A stretch of DNA of 46,569 nucleotides, taken from the NCBI GenBank assembly GCA_017628845.1, contig JAGBYI010000146.1:1-46569 (forward strand), in the 5' to 3' direction. Shown in pieces: positions 39,676 to 46,569 of the stretch. Every line of letters starts with the position of its first letter. The stretch's first letter is position 1. This DNA is from Bacteroidaceae bacterium (lineage in GTDB: Bacteria > Bacteroidota > Bacteroidia > Bacteroidales > Bacteroidaceae). Position numbers and translations under genes: made by a program. The notes beneath the pieces were generated by a model. The model worked only from the letters and a program-made list of their open reading frames with translations. It ran no database searches and was not told the origin of the DNA.

Positions 39676-41355
39676 TCAAGAATACAGATACCTCTTGATG
39701 CTCTGCTTGGGAGTCTTCTCGAAGGGTTCGCTAAGGAACTCGGTGCAGGAGATTTTGCTGTAGGCAGGCAGTTCTGCGTTCAGGGCAAGGACACTGCTGT
39801 TGACAAGTTTGTCAAGTGCCTGGCTGTCCAGACCTGCCTTCTTGCCAGCCTCGTAGTCGGCAACAACGAGTGCCACGATGGCGTTCTTGCGGCCTACGAC
39901 CAGTGACTCCATCACGTAGGGCAGGTTGTTGATCTTGTCCTCTATCTCCTCGGGGTATATGTTCTGGCCGTTGCCGGTGAGAATCATGTTCTTGCAGCGT
40001 CCCTTGATGAAGACGTTGCCCTTGCTGTCCACAACGCCCATGTCGCCGGTCTTCAGCCAGCCGTCCTTGGTGAATGTGGCGGCGGTGGCATCCTCGTTCT
40101 TGTAGTATCCCAGCATGACGGCATCGCCCTTTACCTGGATTTCGCCCAGTATCTTGGTGGGGTTGGCAGAGTCTATGCGCAACTCCAGGGGGTCGGCCTT
40201 CTTGCCGCATGAGTACTTCACGAACTCGCTCTTGTCGCAGTATGAGATAAGGGGGCCGCACTCGGTCATGCCATAGCCTACGACGTAGGGGAAGTTCATG
40301 CGCTTGAGCAGGTCCTCTACCTCGCGGTTCAGCGCTGCACCGCCAAGAATGAGGCCTGTGGTAAAGCCGTTGCCAAAGGCGGTGAGGAGCGATTTCTTTA
40401 TCTTGTTGAGCACGATCTTGTCAAGACCGGGCACTTTCAGGAGCATATTGGCAGGGAAGGCATGTGTGGCGGGGAATACCTTTGACTTGAATATCTTCTC
40501 GATGACCAGAGGTACGGTGAGGAACATGAATGGCTTTACCTTGGCCAGACCCTCCAGCAGACGTGCCGGTGTGGGCTTGCCGGGCATGATGTACACGTGG
40601 CAACCGCCAGCCAGGGGGAAGAGTACGTCGAATGTCTGGCCGAACATGTGTGCCATGGGCAGGATGGCAAAGATGTGGCCGCCCTGTGTGGCAGGAATCT
40701 CGCGGCGAGCAAAGTCGAGGTTCACTGACAGCGAGCGTGCAGGCAGTACAACGCCCTTGGATGTGGCGCTGGTTGTGCCCGATGTGAAGCTGATTTCAAC
40801 CACGGCTTCCATGTCGCGCTCCTCGGGATAGTAGTTTACGAGGTCTGCGCTCAGGCCATTGGGATAGAGTTTTGCAAAGTGCTCCTCCATGGTGTCGTGT
40901 GCAGTGGCCAGTTCCTTCTTCGTTGCCAGGAAGATGCTGATGTCCTTCACGTTGATGATGCCGGCAAAGCCAGGGGTGGACTCAAGCTGCTTGATGTATC
41001 TGTCCTCGGGTTCCAGGCTGTTGAATGCAATGTCGTCGGCTATGAGCAGTTTGCACTCCGAGAAGGCACCCAGTTCTGCCACGGCTCCGGGAATGAAGTC
41101 GGGGAGGAAGGGCACTGAAACGGCCTCGTAGGTCAGTGTGGCAAAGTATGCTATTACCCATTCTGCCGAGTTGCGGGCGTAGAGTGCAACCTTATCGCCC
41201 TTCTTTATGCCGGCTTCGGCAAAGAGGATGTGGTATTTTGCCATTTGCTCGGCCATTTGGCCATAGGTGTAGGTTACGCCGCCATAGTTGGTTACGGCAG
41301 GAAATGCCCAGTTCTCTTTTACAGAGTCATTCAGAAGACTGACAAAGTGTTTCAT
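39676..41355 (-). CDS. Long-chain acyl-CoA synthetase (AMP-forming)
   Basis: Activates a fatty or other carboxylic acid with ATP and CoA. The ATG at 41355 (MKHFVSLLNDSVKEN) is chosen over upstream non-conserved codons; about 559 residues. ANL-superfamily motifs: phosphate-binding SFTSGTTSATSKGVVL, ILPMAHMFG, GGAALNREVEDLL, YGMTECGPLI, DGWLKTGDMGVVD, KGRCKNMILTGNGQNIYPEE, and the C-terminal Lys in TPKQSIKRYLYS. Closest in layout to FadD/FACS enzymes (AMP-dependent synthetase class I); chain-length specificity unknown. The promoter lies about 105 nt upstream. Confidence 0.9.
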   Translation of the reverse strand: MKHFVSLLNDSVKENWAFPAVTNYGGVTYTYGQMAEQMAKYHILFAEAGIKKGDKVALYARNSAEWVIAYFATLTYEAVSVPFLPDFIPGAVAELGAFSECKLLIADDIAFNSLEPEDRYIKQLESTPGFAGIINVKDISIFLATKKELATAHDTMEEHFAKLYPNGLSADLVNYYPEERDMEAVVEISFTSGTTSATSKGVVLPARSLSVNLDFARREIPATQGGHIFAILPMAHMFGQTFDVLFPLAGGCHVYIMPGKPTPARLLEGLAKVKPFMFLTVPLVIEKIFKSKVFPATHAFPANMLLKVPGLDKIVLNKIKKSLLTAFGNGFTTGLILGGAALNREVEDLLKRMNFPYVVGYGMTECGPLISYCDKSEFVKYSCGKKADPLELRIDSANPTKILGEIQVKGDAVMLGYYKNEDATAATFTKDGWLKTGDMGVVDSKGNVFIKGRCKNMILTGNGQNIYPEEIEDKINNLPYVMESLVVGRKNAIVALVVADYEAGKKAGLDSQALDKLVNSSVLALNAELPAYSKISCTEFLSEPFEKTPKQSIKRYLYS

Positions 41356-41461
41356 CGTATGTAAAATGTTATGTTTGCAAGTTGCAGTCAAGGCACTGGT
41401 GTTCGTGTGTCAAATGTCCTTGTATTTGAATGCTTTGCCTTGCAGAGGTTTATTTTGCGTG

Positions 41462-41469
41462 CAAAGATA
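41462..41469 (-). promoter_or_regulatory. -7 box of the acyl-CoA synthetase promoter
   Basis: Minus-strand TATCTTTG followed by CA; leader about 100 nt. The rest of 41356-41829 is A/T-rich to 41580, then repeat-like G/C sequence including 41691-41755. No gene seen. Confidence 0.65.
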
Positions 41470-41690
41470 GTTGTTTTTGGGATATTTTTTGTTCTTTTTG
41501 GCAGAAAAGTGCGCTAAAAGTGTGAAAATGCGCAAAAAGGGACGCTAAACTGCACGTAAATTGACGGATTTGAAGAAAACGGGCGTGGAAAACGGTGAAA
41601 GGTGAGCGGGTTAACGGTGAACGAGGAGTGGTGAGCGGTTCGCCCTACATTCAAGCGGGAGCAGGCTCAACAAAGTCAAAATGGAAAAGT

Positions 41691-41755
41691 GTCCACCCCC
41701 TCCGTCGCTTTGCTCCTCGTCCCGCCTGTCTCAGGGGGACAGTCAGTTACAACCG
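41691..41755 (+). repeat. Type B repeat fragment (B5)
   Basis: GTCCACCCCCTCCGTCGC, then CGCCTGTCTCAGGGGGACAG and the family tail TCAGTTACAACCG. It matches the left half of the elements at 43790 and 45869. Confidence 0.7.
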
Positions 41756-41829
41756 TAATAACGCCATCACCGCGCCAGCCCTTCCCCCCATAGAGGGGGG
41801 GGATGCCTGAAGGGCAGAGGGGCTCTTCT

Positions 41830-42567
41830 TCATCTTTCCCCTTTTATCACCTCTCCTGCCAGCATCATGCCGAAGATGGCGGTGATGTGGCAGAGGGAAC
41901 CGTTTGTCTGCACCTTGTTGAACTTCAGTTCTTCGGTGAGAGTGGTGTCCTCGGTCTTGTTCTGCATGGCTGGCTCCTCGCTGTGGACGCAGAGGAACTT
42001 GCGGCGGGGGAAGGTCTTTGCCTTCTTGAAGCGGTTGCGCACAGCACGTGCCAGGGCATCGCCCTGCACCTTGGAGAACTCCGTCAGGCGCACCTTCGTG
42101 GGGTCTATCCTCAGTGCCGCTCCCATGCTGGAGAGCAGGGTGGGGCGCTCCATGGAGGTGGTGCGTAGGATCAGGTCGCACTTGTCGCGCAGGGAGTCTA
42201 TGCAGTCTATTACGTAGTCGTATTGTTCCAGATGGAAGTCGGGAGCAGTCTCCTCTGTGTACATCATGTTCAGAGCCAGGATGTCTGCCTTGGGGTTGAT
42301 GGAGAGCAGGCGTTCCTTCATTGCCTCCACCTTGGGCTGGCCTATGGTCTCTTGTGTGGCCATGAGCTGGCGGTTCAGGTTGGTGGGGCACACGCGGTCG
42401 CTGTCCACCAGGGTCAGGTGTGTCAGTCCTGCACGGACGAGCCCCTCGGCGCACCACGAGCCTACGCCACCTACGCCAAAAAGTATTACCCTTGCCTCGT
42501 CAAGGGCTTTCATGCCTTCGCGTCCAAGCAGTAGGGTGGAGCGGTTGAAGATTTCTTTCTGTGACAT
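41830..42567 (-). CDS. tcdA: tRNA threonylcarbamoyladenosine dehydratase (ThiF/E1-like)
   Basis: E1-like enzyme that cyclises t6A to ct6A at tRNA position 37 in an ATP-dependent reaction. The ATG at 42567 (MSQKEIFNRSTLLLG) is used; the longer frame starts with TTG inside the promoter. 245 residues. Motifs: nucleotide-binding VILFGVGGVGSWCAEGL, LVDSDRVCPTNLNRQLMA, the DCIDS segment in YVIDCIDSLRDK, and the CsdL/TcdA-specific RLTEFSKVQGDALARAVR. It differs from MoeB/ThiF by lacking zinc CxxC motifs. Own promoter with a short leader. Confidence 0.92.
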   Translation of the reverse strand: MSQKEIFNRSTLLLGREGMKALDEARVILFGVGGVGSWCAEGLVRAGLTHLTLVDSDRVCPTNLNRQLMATQETIGQPKVEAMKERLLSINPKADILALNMMYTEETAPDFHLEQYDYVIDCIDSLRDKCDLILRTTSMERPTLLSSMGAALRIDPTKVRLTEFSKVQGDALARAVRNRFKKAKTFPRRKFLCVHSEEPAMQNKTEDTTLTEELKFNKVQTNGSLCHITAIFGMMLAGEVIKGER

Positions 42568-42597
42568 TTTCTTTCTTGTGTGTCGTTGATGATGGTG

Positions 42598-42605
42598 CAA
42601 AGATA
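42598..42605 (-). promoter_or_regulatory. -7 box of the tcdA promoter
   Basis: Minus-strand TATCTTTG followed by CA, 31 nt before the ATG. Confidence 0.75.
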
Positions 42606-42686
42606 ATGAAAAAATCCGGATTGCAGTGAGGGGGTGGATTACAGATTACGGATTACAACGCCTCGGGGACACGGGTGGCAGAGGCT

Positions 42687-42720
42687 CGTGTTGCGATGGG
42701 CATCGCCTCGTGAGGCACCA
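42687..42720 (+). repeat. F-element fragment (copy 4)
   Basis: GCGAT (42693-42697) pairs with ATCGC (42702-42706) around GGGC, then CCTCGTGAGGCAC. The second hairpin is missing. It is nearly identical to the fragment inside queA. The 42568-43032 gap also holds short GATTACAGATTACGG direct repeats (near 42640; related sequence near 42862 and 45412). Confidence 0.7.
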
Positions 42721-42776
42721 GAGTGTGCAGGTATAGATACAGTCAGTAGATATATTACTAATTATATAATTTATAT

Positions 42777-42795
42777 ATCTATCTATCTATCTATA
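42777..42795 (+). repeat. TATC microsatellite
   Basis: Four perfect TATC units followed by TATA, in an A/T-rich stretch upstream of the chimeric gene. Possibly length-variable by slippage; no link to expression visible. Confidence 0.75.
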
Positions 42796-42939
42796 CCTTT
42801 ATGCCTGTAACACCTTGCTCTGCCTGTTACCGCCTTCCTGGCACCCATGACTATATGTTCTGTAATCTGTAATTGTAATCTGTCAGGGGCATGGAGAGGA
42901 AATACATTGCCGGGTGATGGGGGCTTTGCCGTTTTTTTG

Positions 42940-42947
42940 TATCTTTG
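42940..42947 (+). promoter_or_regulatory. -7 box upstream of the chimeric gene
   Basis: TATCTTTG followed by CAC, preceded by a T-run. Leader about 80 nt to the ATG at 43033. Confidence 0.65.
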
Positions 42948-43032
42948 CACGTGGGCATGCTTTGTATTTGCGTGCGCACACGTGTACGTAATTTATAATG
43001 TATATATAATATGGAGGAAATATGGAGGAAAT

Positions 43033-43548
43033 ATGGAGAATCCTGAAGAATCTTTGGAGTATGTAGAGCGTGTCTGTAATCATTTCTGGCCTGCGAGGGA
43101 CAAATCAGCACCAGCAGAGGAATTGCTGGGAGGGCAAGAAATCCATAATGCGGAGCCAGACAGGCGGCAGTCCCTTGTGCCTCTTTTCTTCAAGAAGGCA
43201 CTGGAGCGTGGCACGCTTCTGAGACGAATGCAGTTCTATGACGATTATCTTGAAGCATACAACAATCATGCGTACAGCAAGCAGGAGAAACTGCAGGATA
43301 TACTGAGACGTTTCGGGCTGGACAACCACAAATTCTGGTTCCTGTGCCTGGCAGTCAGATGGCAGGCCCCACGTTTACTGCTCCTCAGGAGGGTACATAC
43401 CGTATCCGTTTCAAGACCGACTGGAACAGCGTTGATGCCGGTGGCCAGATTGCAGCCGACGGAACATGTACCGGTGCCAACGGTATTCTGGCAAACAGCG
43501 GTACTATCGTTGACGCTACCCTGGAGGTTGTGGATGCTACCGGCATAG
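43033..43548 (+). pseudogene. Truncated N-terminal gene fragment running out of frame into another gene's tail
   Basis: Begins MENPEESLEYVERVCNHFW after a clear promoter and a repeated ATGGAGGAAAT leader. The first 107 residues look like a real helical, charged protein (FFKKALERGTLLRRMQFYDD, KLQDILRRFGLDNHKFWFLC). I do not know a named family. At about 43340-43370 the sequence stops looking coding in this frame and becomes Arg/Pro/Leu-rich to the stop at 43548, because the DNA from there encodes another gene's end in a different frame. So only the 5' part of the gene survives, fused by deletion. A 172-residue chimeric product could still be made. Confidence 0.65.
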
Positions 43549-43667
43549 GCGAACTGAAGGGTGAAAACGGAAAGGCAAAAACTGAAATCTACGACCTCAG
43601 CGGCCGCAAGGCAAATGCCTCTCAGCACGGCGTCTTCATCCAGAACGGCAAAAAGGTTGTGCGTTAG
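43347..43667 (+). pseudogene. C-terminal remnant of a secreted protein with an NGKKVV-type tail
   Basis: In this frame the DNA encodes PTFTAPQEGTYRIRFKTDWN, a beta-sandwich segment (DWNSVDAGGQIAADG...TIVDATLEVVDATGIGEL), and the tail TEIYDLSGRKANASQHGVFI ending GKKVVR. This matches the C-termini of exported Bacteroidales proteins, such as the window's own papain-like peptidase (SGQYVG...VDGKKVVVK). It has no start codon, signal peptide or catalytic domain of its own, so the 5' part has been lost. It overlaps the previous fragment in another frame. A terminator follows. Confidence 0.7.
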
Positions 43668-43724
43668 TGATGAACGATTAGCGACTAAGGCTGAACGTAA
43701 CGTTCAATAACTTTAGTAATAACC

Positions 43725-43774
43725 CAATCCGCAGGCACCCCAGTGATGGCCAGTGTCTGCGGATTGATGTTTTG
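43725..43774 (+). terminator. Terminator after the secreted-protein remnant
   Basis: 14-bp stem (43725-43738 with 43753-43766, one wobble), 14-nt loop, then ATGTTTTG. Just upstream, 43693-43705 is a GAACGT/ACGTTC palindrome. Confidence 0.8.
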
Positions 43775-43789
43775 TGTGGGAGAGTGATT

Positions 43790-44040
43790 TATCCACCCCC
43801 TCCCCCCCTTCGGGGTACTCGCCCCTGTCTCAGGGGGAGAGCCAGTTACAACAAAAACTGCGTTAACCAACTGTCCCTCTGAGACAGGGGGACGAGCGCG
43901 AAGCGCGGAGGGGGTGGATAGTTTACCGTTTCTGTTTCGCCTTTGCGTTCTCCTGTCGCGCGTAGCCAGCGACTACTCCAGCGACAGCGTAGTTTGCATT
44001 GGAAATTCTGCGGCCTTTGCGCTCTTTGCGTGAGATAAAA
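43790..44040 (+). repeat. Composite B+C repeat, copy 1
   Basis: B part 43790-43920: terminal inverted repeat TATCCACCCCCTCC / GGAGGGGGTGGATA, two CTGTCTCAGGGGG-type hairpins in opposite orientation, and the tail CAGTTACAAC. C part 43921-44040: CTGTCGC...GCGACAG around GCGTAGCCAGCGACTAC, then TTTGCGCTCTTTGCGTGAGA. Close copies lie at 45576 and 45869. Confidence 0.85.
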
Positions 44041-44123
44041 GAACGGAAAGGTGAGTGCTTTAGCCCCTTTGGGCGTCGACCTATGCTTCGTTGGCTCGGA
44101 AGTAAAAATAAAATTGTTTTTAT

Positions 44124-44155
44124 TTTGCTTTTTCCCTCACTTAATCGTACCTTTG
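44124..44155 (+). promoter_or_regulatory. mrp upstream promoter P1
   Basis: -33 TTTG 44124-44127, 20-nt spacer, -7 TACCTTTG 44148-44155. It lies within a 60-bp segment duplicated at P2. Confidence 0.75.
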
Positions 44156-44206
44156 ACTATTGTCTAAGGTACTCACACTCGGAAGTAAAAATAAATTTGG
44201 AATTAT

Positions 44207-44237
44207 TTTGTACTTCCCTCGCTTAATCGTACCTTTG
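44207..44237 (+). promoter_or_regulatory. mrp downstream promoter P2
   Basis: -33 TTTG 44207-44210, 19-nt spacer, -7 TACCTTTG 44230-44237. CTCGGAAGTAAAAATAAA precedes both P1 (44096) and P2 (44178), and both share CTTAATCGTACCTTTG. Confidence 0.8.
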
Positions 44238-44260
44238 CATAAACTTTCCCCCTCCTTTCT

Positions 44261-44296
44261 ACTCCCCTCACTTGCAGGGAGGGATGGGGTGGGTCT
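44261..44296 (+). repeat. Type A repeat end before the mrp start (A7)
   Basis: CTACTCCCCTCACTTGCAGG, then GGGATGGGGTGGGTC, ending 14 nt before the mrp ATG and followed by TTAATAT. Same end and orientation as A5 before xseB and A4 before the RND gene. Confidence 0.65.
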
Positions 44297-44310
44297 TAAT
44301 ATAATATAAC

Positions 44311-45411
44311 ATGGAACTGTATCCCAAACTAATAATGGATGCCCTGGCTACGGTACGTTATCCTGGCACGGGCAAGAACATAGTGGAGATGGAAATGGTG
44401 GAGGACGACTTGCGCATAGCAGGCATGCACGTGAGTTTCTCCCTCATCTTCGACAAGCCAACAAACCCCTTCCTCAAGTCGCTCGTAAAGGCTGCCGAGG
44501 CTGCCATACATGCCTACGTTAGCAAGGACGTGGAAGTGGAGATAAAGACCAAGACCTTGCAGGCGCCACGTCCCGACCTGCCCGACCTGCTGCCTGGTGT
44601 GAAGAACATCATTGCCGTGAGCAGCGGCAAGGGTGGAGTGGGCAAGAGCACGGTGGCAACAAACCTTGCCGTGGCACTGGCGCGCATGGGACATCGTGTG
44701 GGTCTGCTGGATTGCGACATCTTCGGTCCCAGCGCTCCCAAGATGTTTGGCATGGAGGATGCTCGTCCCTATAGCGAGAATATCGGCGGACGCGACCTCA
44801 TCATGCCCGTGGAGAAGTACGGCATCAAGGTGCTGAGCATAGGTTTCTTCGTTGACCCCGATACTCCTACCCTTTGGCGTGGCGGCATGGCATCAAATGC
44901 CTTGAAGCAACTCATTGGCGATGCCGCATGGGGCGACCTCGACTATTTCGTGCTCGACACACCTCCAGGTACCTCCGACATACACCTTACTCTGGTGCAG
45001 ACCCTACCCATAACTGGTGCCGTCATCGTGAGCACACCCCAGCAGGTGGCACTGGCTGATGCCAGAAAGGGCATAAACATGTACACCAACGAGAAGGTGA
45101 ATGTGCCCATCCTGGGCCTGGTGGAGAACATGGCATGGTTCACTCCCGAGGAGCATCCCCAGGAGAAATACTATCTCTTCGGCCGTGAGGGCGTGAAGAC
45201 CCTGGCAGAGGAAATGAACGTACCCCTGCTCGGACAGATCCCCGTGGTGCAGAGCATCTGCGAGAATGGCGACGGCGGTACTCCAGTAGCCCTGGAACCA
45301 GGCAGCATCACCGGTCAGGCCTTCCTGCAGCTTGCCGCCCGTGTAGTCACCGAAACCGACCGCCGCAATATCGAGCGCGAGAAGACAAAGATAGTGGAGA
45401 TGAAGAAGTAG
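44311..45411 (+). CDS. mrp: Mrp/ApbC-type P-loop ATPase (iron-sulfur carrier family)
   Basis: Cytosolic MinD-like ATPase of the ApbC/Nbp35 family, implicated in Fe-S cluster delivery. Residues 1-90 are a MIP18/DUF59-like domain. The deviant Walker A is SSGKGGVGKST (about 104-114), followed by LLDCDIFGPSAPKMFG, RGGMASNALKQLIGDAAWGD, DYFVLDTPPGTSDIHLT and GAVIVSTPQQVALADARKG. At VENMAWFTPEEHP (from residue 271), where ApbC/Nbp35 carry a CPxC cluster-binding motif, there is no cysteine. I recall Bacteroidetes homologues as similar here, so this may be a lineage trait. 366 residues, two tandem promoters. Confidence 0.92.
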   Translation: MELYPKLIMDALATVRYPGTGKNIVEMEMVEDDLRIAGMHVSFSLIFDKPTNPFLKSLVKAAEAAIHAYVSKDVEVEIKTKTLQAPRPDLPDLLPGVKNIIAVSSGKGGVGKSTVATNLAVALARMGHRVGLLDCDIFGPSAPKMFGMEDARPYSENIGGRDLIMPVEKYGIKVLSIGFFVDPDTPTLWRGGMASNALKQLIGDAAWGDLDYFVLDTPPGTSDIHLTLVQTLPITGAVIVSTPQQVALADARKGINMYTNEKVNVPILGLVENMAWFTPEEHPQEKYYLFGREGVKTLAEEMNVPLLGQIPVVQSICENGDGGTPVALEPGSITGQAFLQLAARVVTETDRRNIEREKTKIVEMKK

Positions 45412-45460
45412 ATTACAGATTACAGAGAACGGATTACGGATTAAATAATCACTGCCCACT

Positions 45461-45486
45461 GAAGGGACGCTGCGCAGCGTCCCTTC
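45461..45486. repeat. 26-nt perfect palindrome (element D, copy 3)
   Basis: 13-bp arms with no spacer (GAAGGGACGCTGC and its complement), 50 nt after the mrp stop, followed by TATGTTTTC. It may terminate mrp. Core identical to the D elements at 10005 and 12754. Confidence 0.85.
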
Positions 45487-45575
45487 TATGTTTTCTACTA
45501 TCGCTTACTCGCAGTTTTCACCTTTGACTTCAGCCCCTTCGGGCGTCGACCTTCGGTTCCGTTTTCCGTTTACTT

Positions 45576-45830
45576 TGTCCCTCTGAGACAGGGGGACGAG
45601 CGTGAAGCGCGGAGGGGGTGGATGGTTTTCCGTTTCCGTTTCTGTTTTTCTTTGTGTTCTCTGTCGCGCGTAGCCAGCGACTACTCCAGCGACAGCGCAG
45701 TTTGCTTTGGAATTCTGCGTCCTTTGCGCTCTTTGCGTGAGATAAAATAATAGCGTTTTATTTTCACGCGGAGAGCGCAAAGAGCGCAGAGAATTATTGC
45801 CTTTCCTATTTCACGCTTGCGCTGGAGAGG
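45576..45830 (+). repeat. Composite B+C repeat, copy 2 (B part truncated)
   Basis: Right half of B (45576-45623, TGTCCCTCTGAGACAGGGGG to GGTGGAT), then the full C part (45625-45748), then a tail TAATAGCGTTT...CCTATTTCACGCTTGCGCTGG to about 45830. The tail contains an inverted version of the C end (GAGCGCAAAGAGCGCAGAGAATT). Confidence 0.8.
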
Positions 45831-45868
45831 TCGCAAACTTTGTTACGACAAGAGTGCGCAGAGAGTTC

Positions 45869-46186
45869 TATCCACCCCCTCCCCCCTTCGGGGTACTCGC
45901 CCCTGTCTCAGGGGGAGAGTCAGTTACAACAGAAAACCTGCGCTAACCAACTGTCCCTCTGAGACAGGGGGACGAGCGCGAAGCGCGGAGGGGGTGGATA
46001 GTTTTCCGTTTCTGTTTTTCTTTGCGTTCTCTGTCGCGCGTAGCCAGCGACTACTCTAGCGACAGCGTAGTTTGCCTTGGAATTCTGCGTCCTCTGCGCT
46101 CTTTGCGTGAGATAAAGATAATAGCGTTTTGTTTTTCACGAGAGCGCCGAGATTTATTTCCTATTTCACGCCTGCGCTGGAAGGGG
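45869..46186 (+). repeat. Composite B+C repeat, copy 3
   Basis: B part 45869-46000, nearly identical to 43790-43920; C part 46001-46117; tail to 46186, matching 45749-45830. Arranged as a direct tandem with copy 2. Confidence 0.85.
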
Positions 46187-46569
46187 GAGGCTTCCTCCTT
46201 ATTTGCCTACGCTGCCACAGGAAGAGTCTCTAATGTTAGAGTATGTGGCGGTGCGTATGGAGAAAAAAGCGGACAAGACAGTGTTTGCGAGTGGAATTTG
46301 TGCGGCTTTTCGGTAGACCTCGCATGTGTCCTCCCGACAATTCATTGCTGTCCTCCCGAGGACCGGCCCGAGAGTTCCCGGTTCTTTCTCCTCGGTCCTC
46401 CCGTATCCTTTGCCGAATGTTCCCGTGAGGTGTCTTTTCCTGATTTCAGTAGACGTTTTTTTGCTTCATTAGCTGAAAAGATTTACACCTTTTCTCTATC
46501 CATACTGTTGATGTTTACGGTATCCTTGATTCCATGCTGTTGTTGTTGACACTTTCGCTCAGATGGGAC
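46187..46569. other. Gene-free tail of the window
   Basis: No convincing coding frame or promoter. Contains element H copy 2 and otherwise unassigned sequence, probably still repeat-rich intergenic DNA. Frames here (for example 46022-46549) read through repeats and look non-coding. Confidence 0.6.
46351..46403 (-). repeat. GC-rich palindromic repeat (element H, copy 2)
   Basis: Outer arms TCCTCCCGAGGACCGG and CCTCGGTCCTCCCG are partly complementary. The inner core is the reverse complement of that at 5971-5990 (GAAAGAACCGGGAACTCTCG). Confidence 0.75.

Noticed and set aside
42568-42600. Upstream TTG start for tcdA
   Set aside because: It falls within the -7 box and would translate a His-rich non-conserved leader.
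42847-43032. N-terminal extension of the chimeric gene
   Set aside because: It would begin upstream of the -7 box at 42940 and translate the untranslated leader.
43790-46186. CRISPR array
   Set aside because: Repeats are long, composite, few and not separated by uniform unique spacers.
46022-46549. 175-residue plus-strand frame at the window end
   Set aside because: The first part reads the C repeat and the rest lacks coding character. A partial gene cannot be excluded but is not supported.

Overview
The window looks like chromosomal DNA of a gut-type Bacteroidales, most likely Prevotella or a close relative. The evidence is a SusC/SusD pair, Bacteroidetes promoters (-33 TTTG, about 20 nt, -7 TAnnTTTG) instead of E. 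coli-type ones, A-rich leaders without Shine-Dalgarno sequences, many lipoproteins, and a secreted peptidase ending in the NGKKVVVK-type tail common in Prevotella. No rRNA, tRNA, CRISPR array, transposase or phage gene was seen.

Layout: 0-5.8 kb holds a 5'-truncated SusC-like receptor, SusD-like lipoprotein and unknown third lipoprotein. 6.1-14.5 kb holds an ABC-F ATPase, a transglutaminase-fold lipoprotein, a GH29 alpha-L-fucosidase, CutC and a GH20 hexosaminidase; two of these trim host-type glycans. 14.6-18.6 kb (minus) is the Na+-pumping methylmalonyl-CoA decarboxylase operon of the succinate-propionate pathway, with a carrier that has two biotinyl domains. 18.9-21.6 kb holds a MATE exporter, a 4'-phosphopantetheinyl transferase and exonuclease III. 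21.7-25.7 kb (minus) is a large secreted papain-like peptidase. 25.9-30.6 kb holds a QueA-Nudix fusion, O-acetylhomoserine sulfhydrylase and a DASS transporter. 30.8-36.6 kb (minus) is an RND efflux adaptor followed by an unusual pump-plus-outer-membrane-factor fusion ORF. 36.8-39.5 kb holds xseA, xseB and ilvE. 39.7-42.6 kb (minus) holds an acyl-CoA synthetase and tcdA. 43.0-43.7 kb is a chimeric gene remnant and 44.3-45.4 kb is a Mrp-type ATPase. The last 1.16 kb is gene-free repeat DNA.

The most striking content is a dense population of structured repeats in nearly every gap. At least four kinds recur: (A/B) GC-rich hairpin elements with a shared GTTACAAC tail; (F) an approximately 80-nt element whose stems change sequence but stay complementary; (D) GTAG-palindrome elements resembling REP/BIME units; and (C) an approximately 200-nt element tandemly associated with B. 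They are not only intergenic. One supplies the last 15 codons and stop of xseA. One sits in frame inside queA. An A-type plus an F-type element fill the junction between the RND pump and its TolC-like partner, where the repeat's TGA is CGA and both proteins become one 1532-residue ORF. A 176-bp A copy fills the adaptor-pump gap almost exactly, and an inverted 171-bp copy runs from the end of xseA to 6 nt before xseB.
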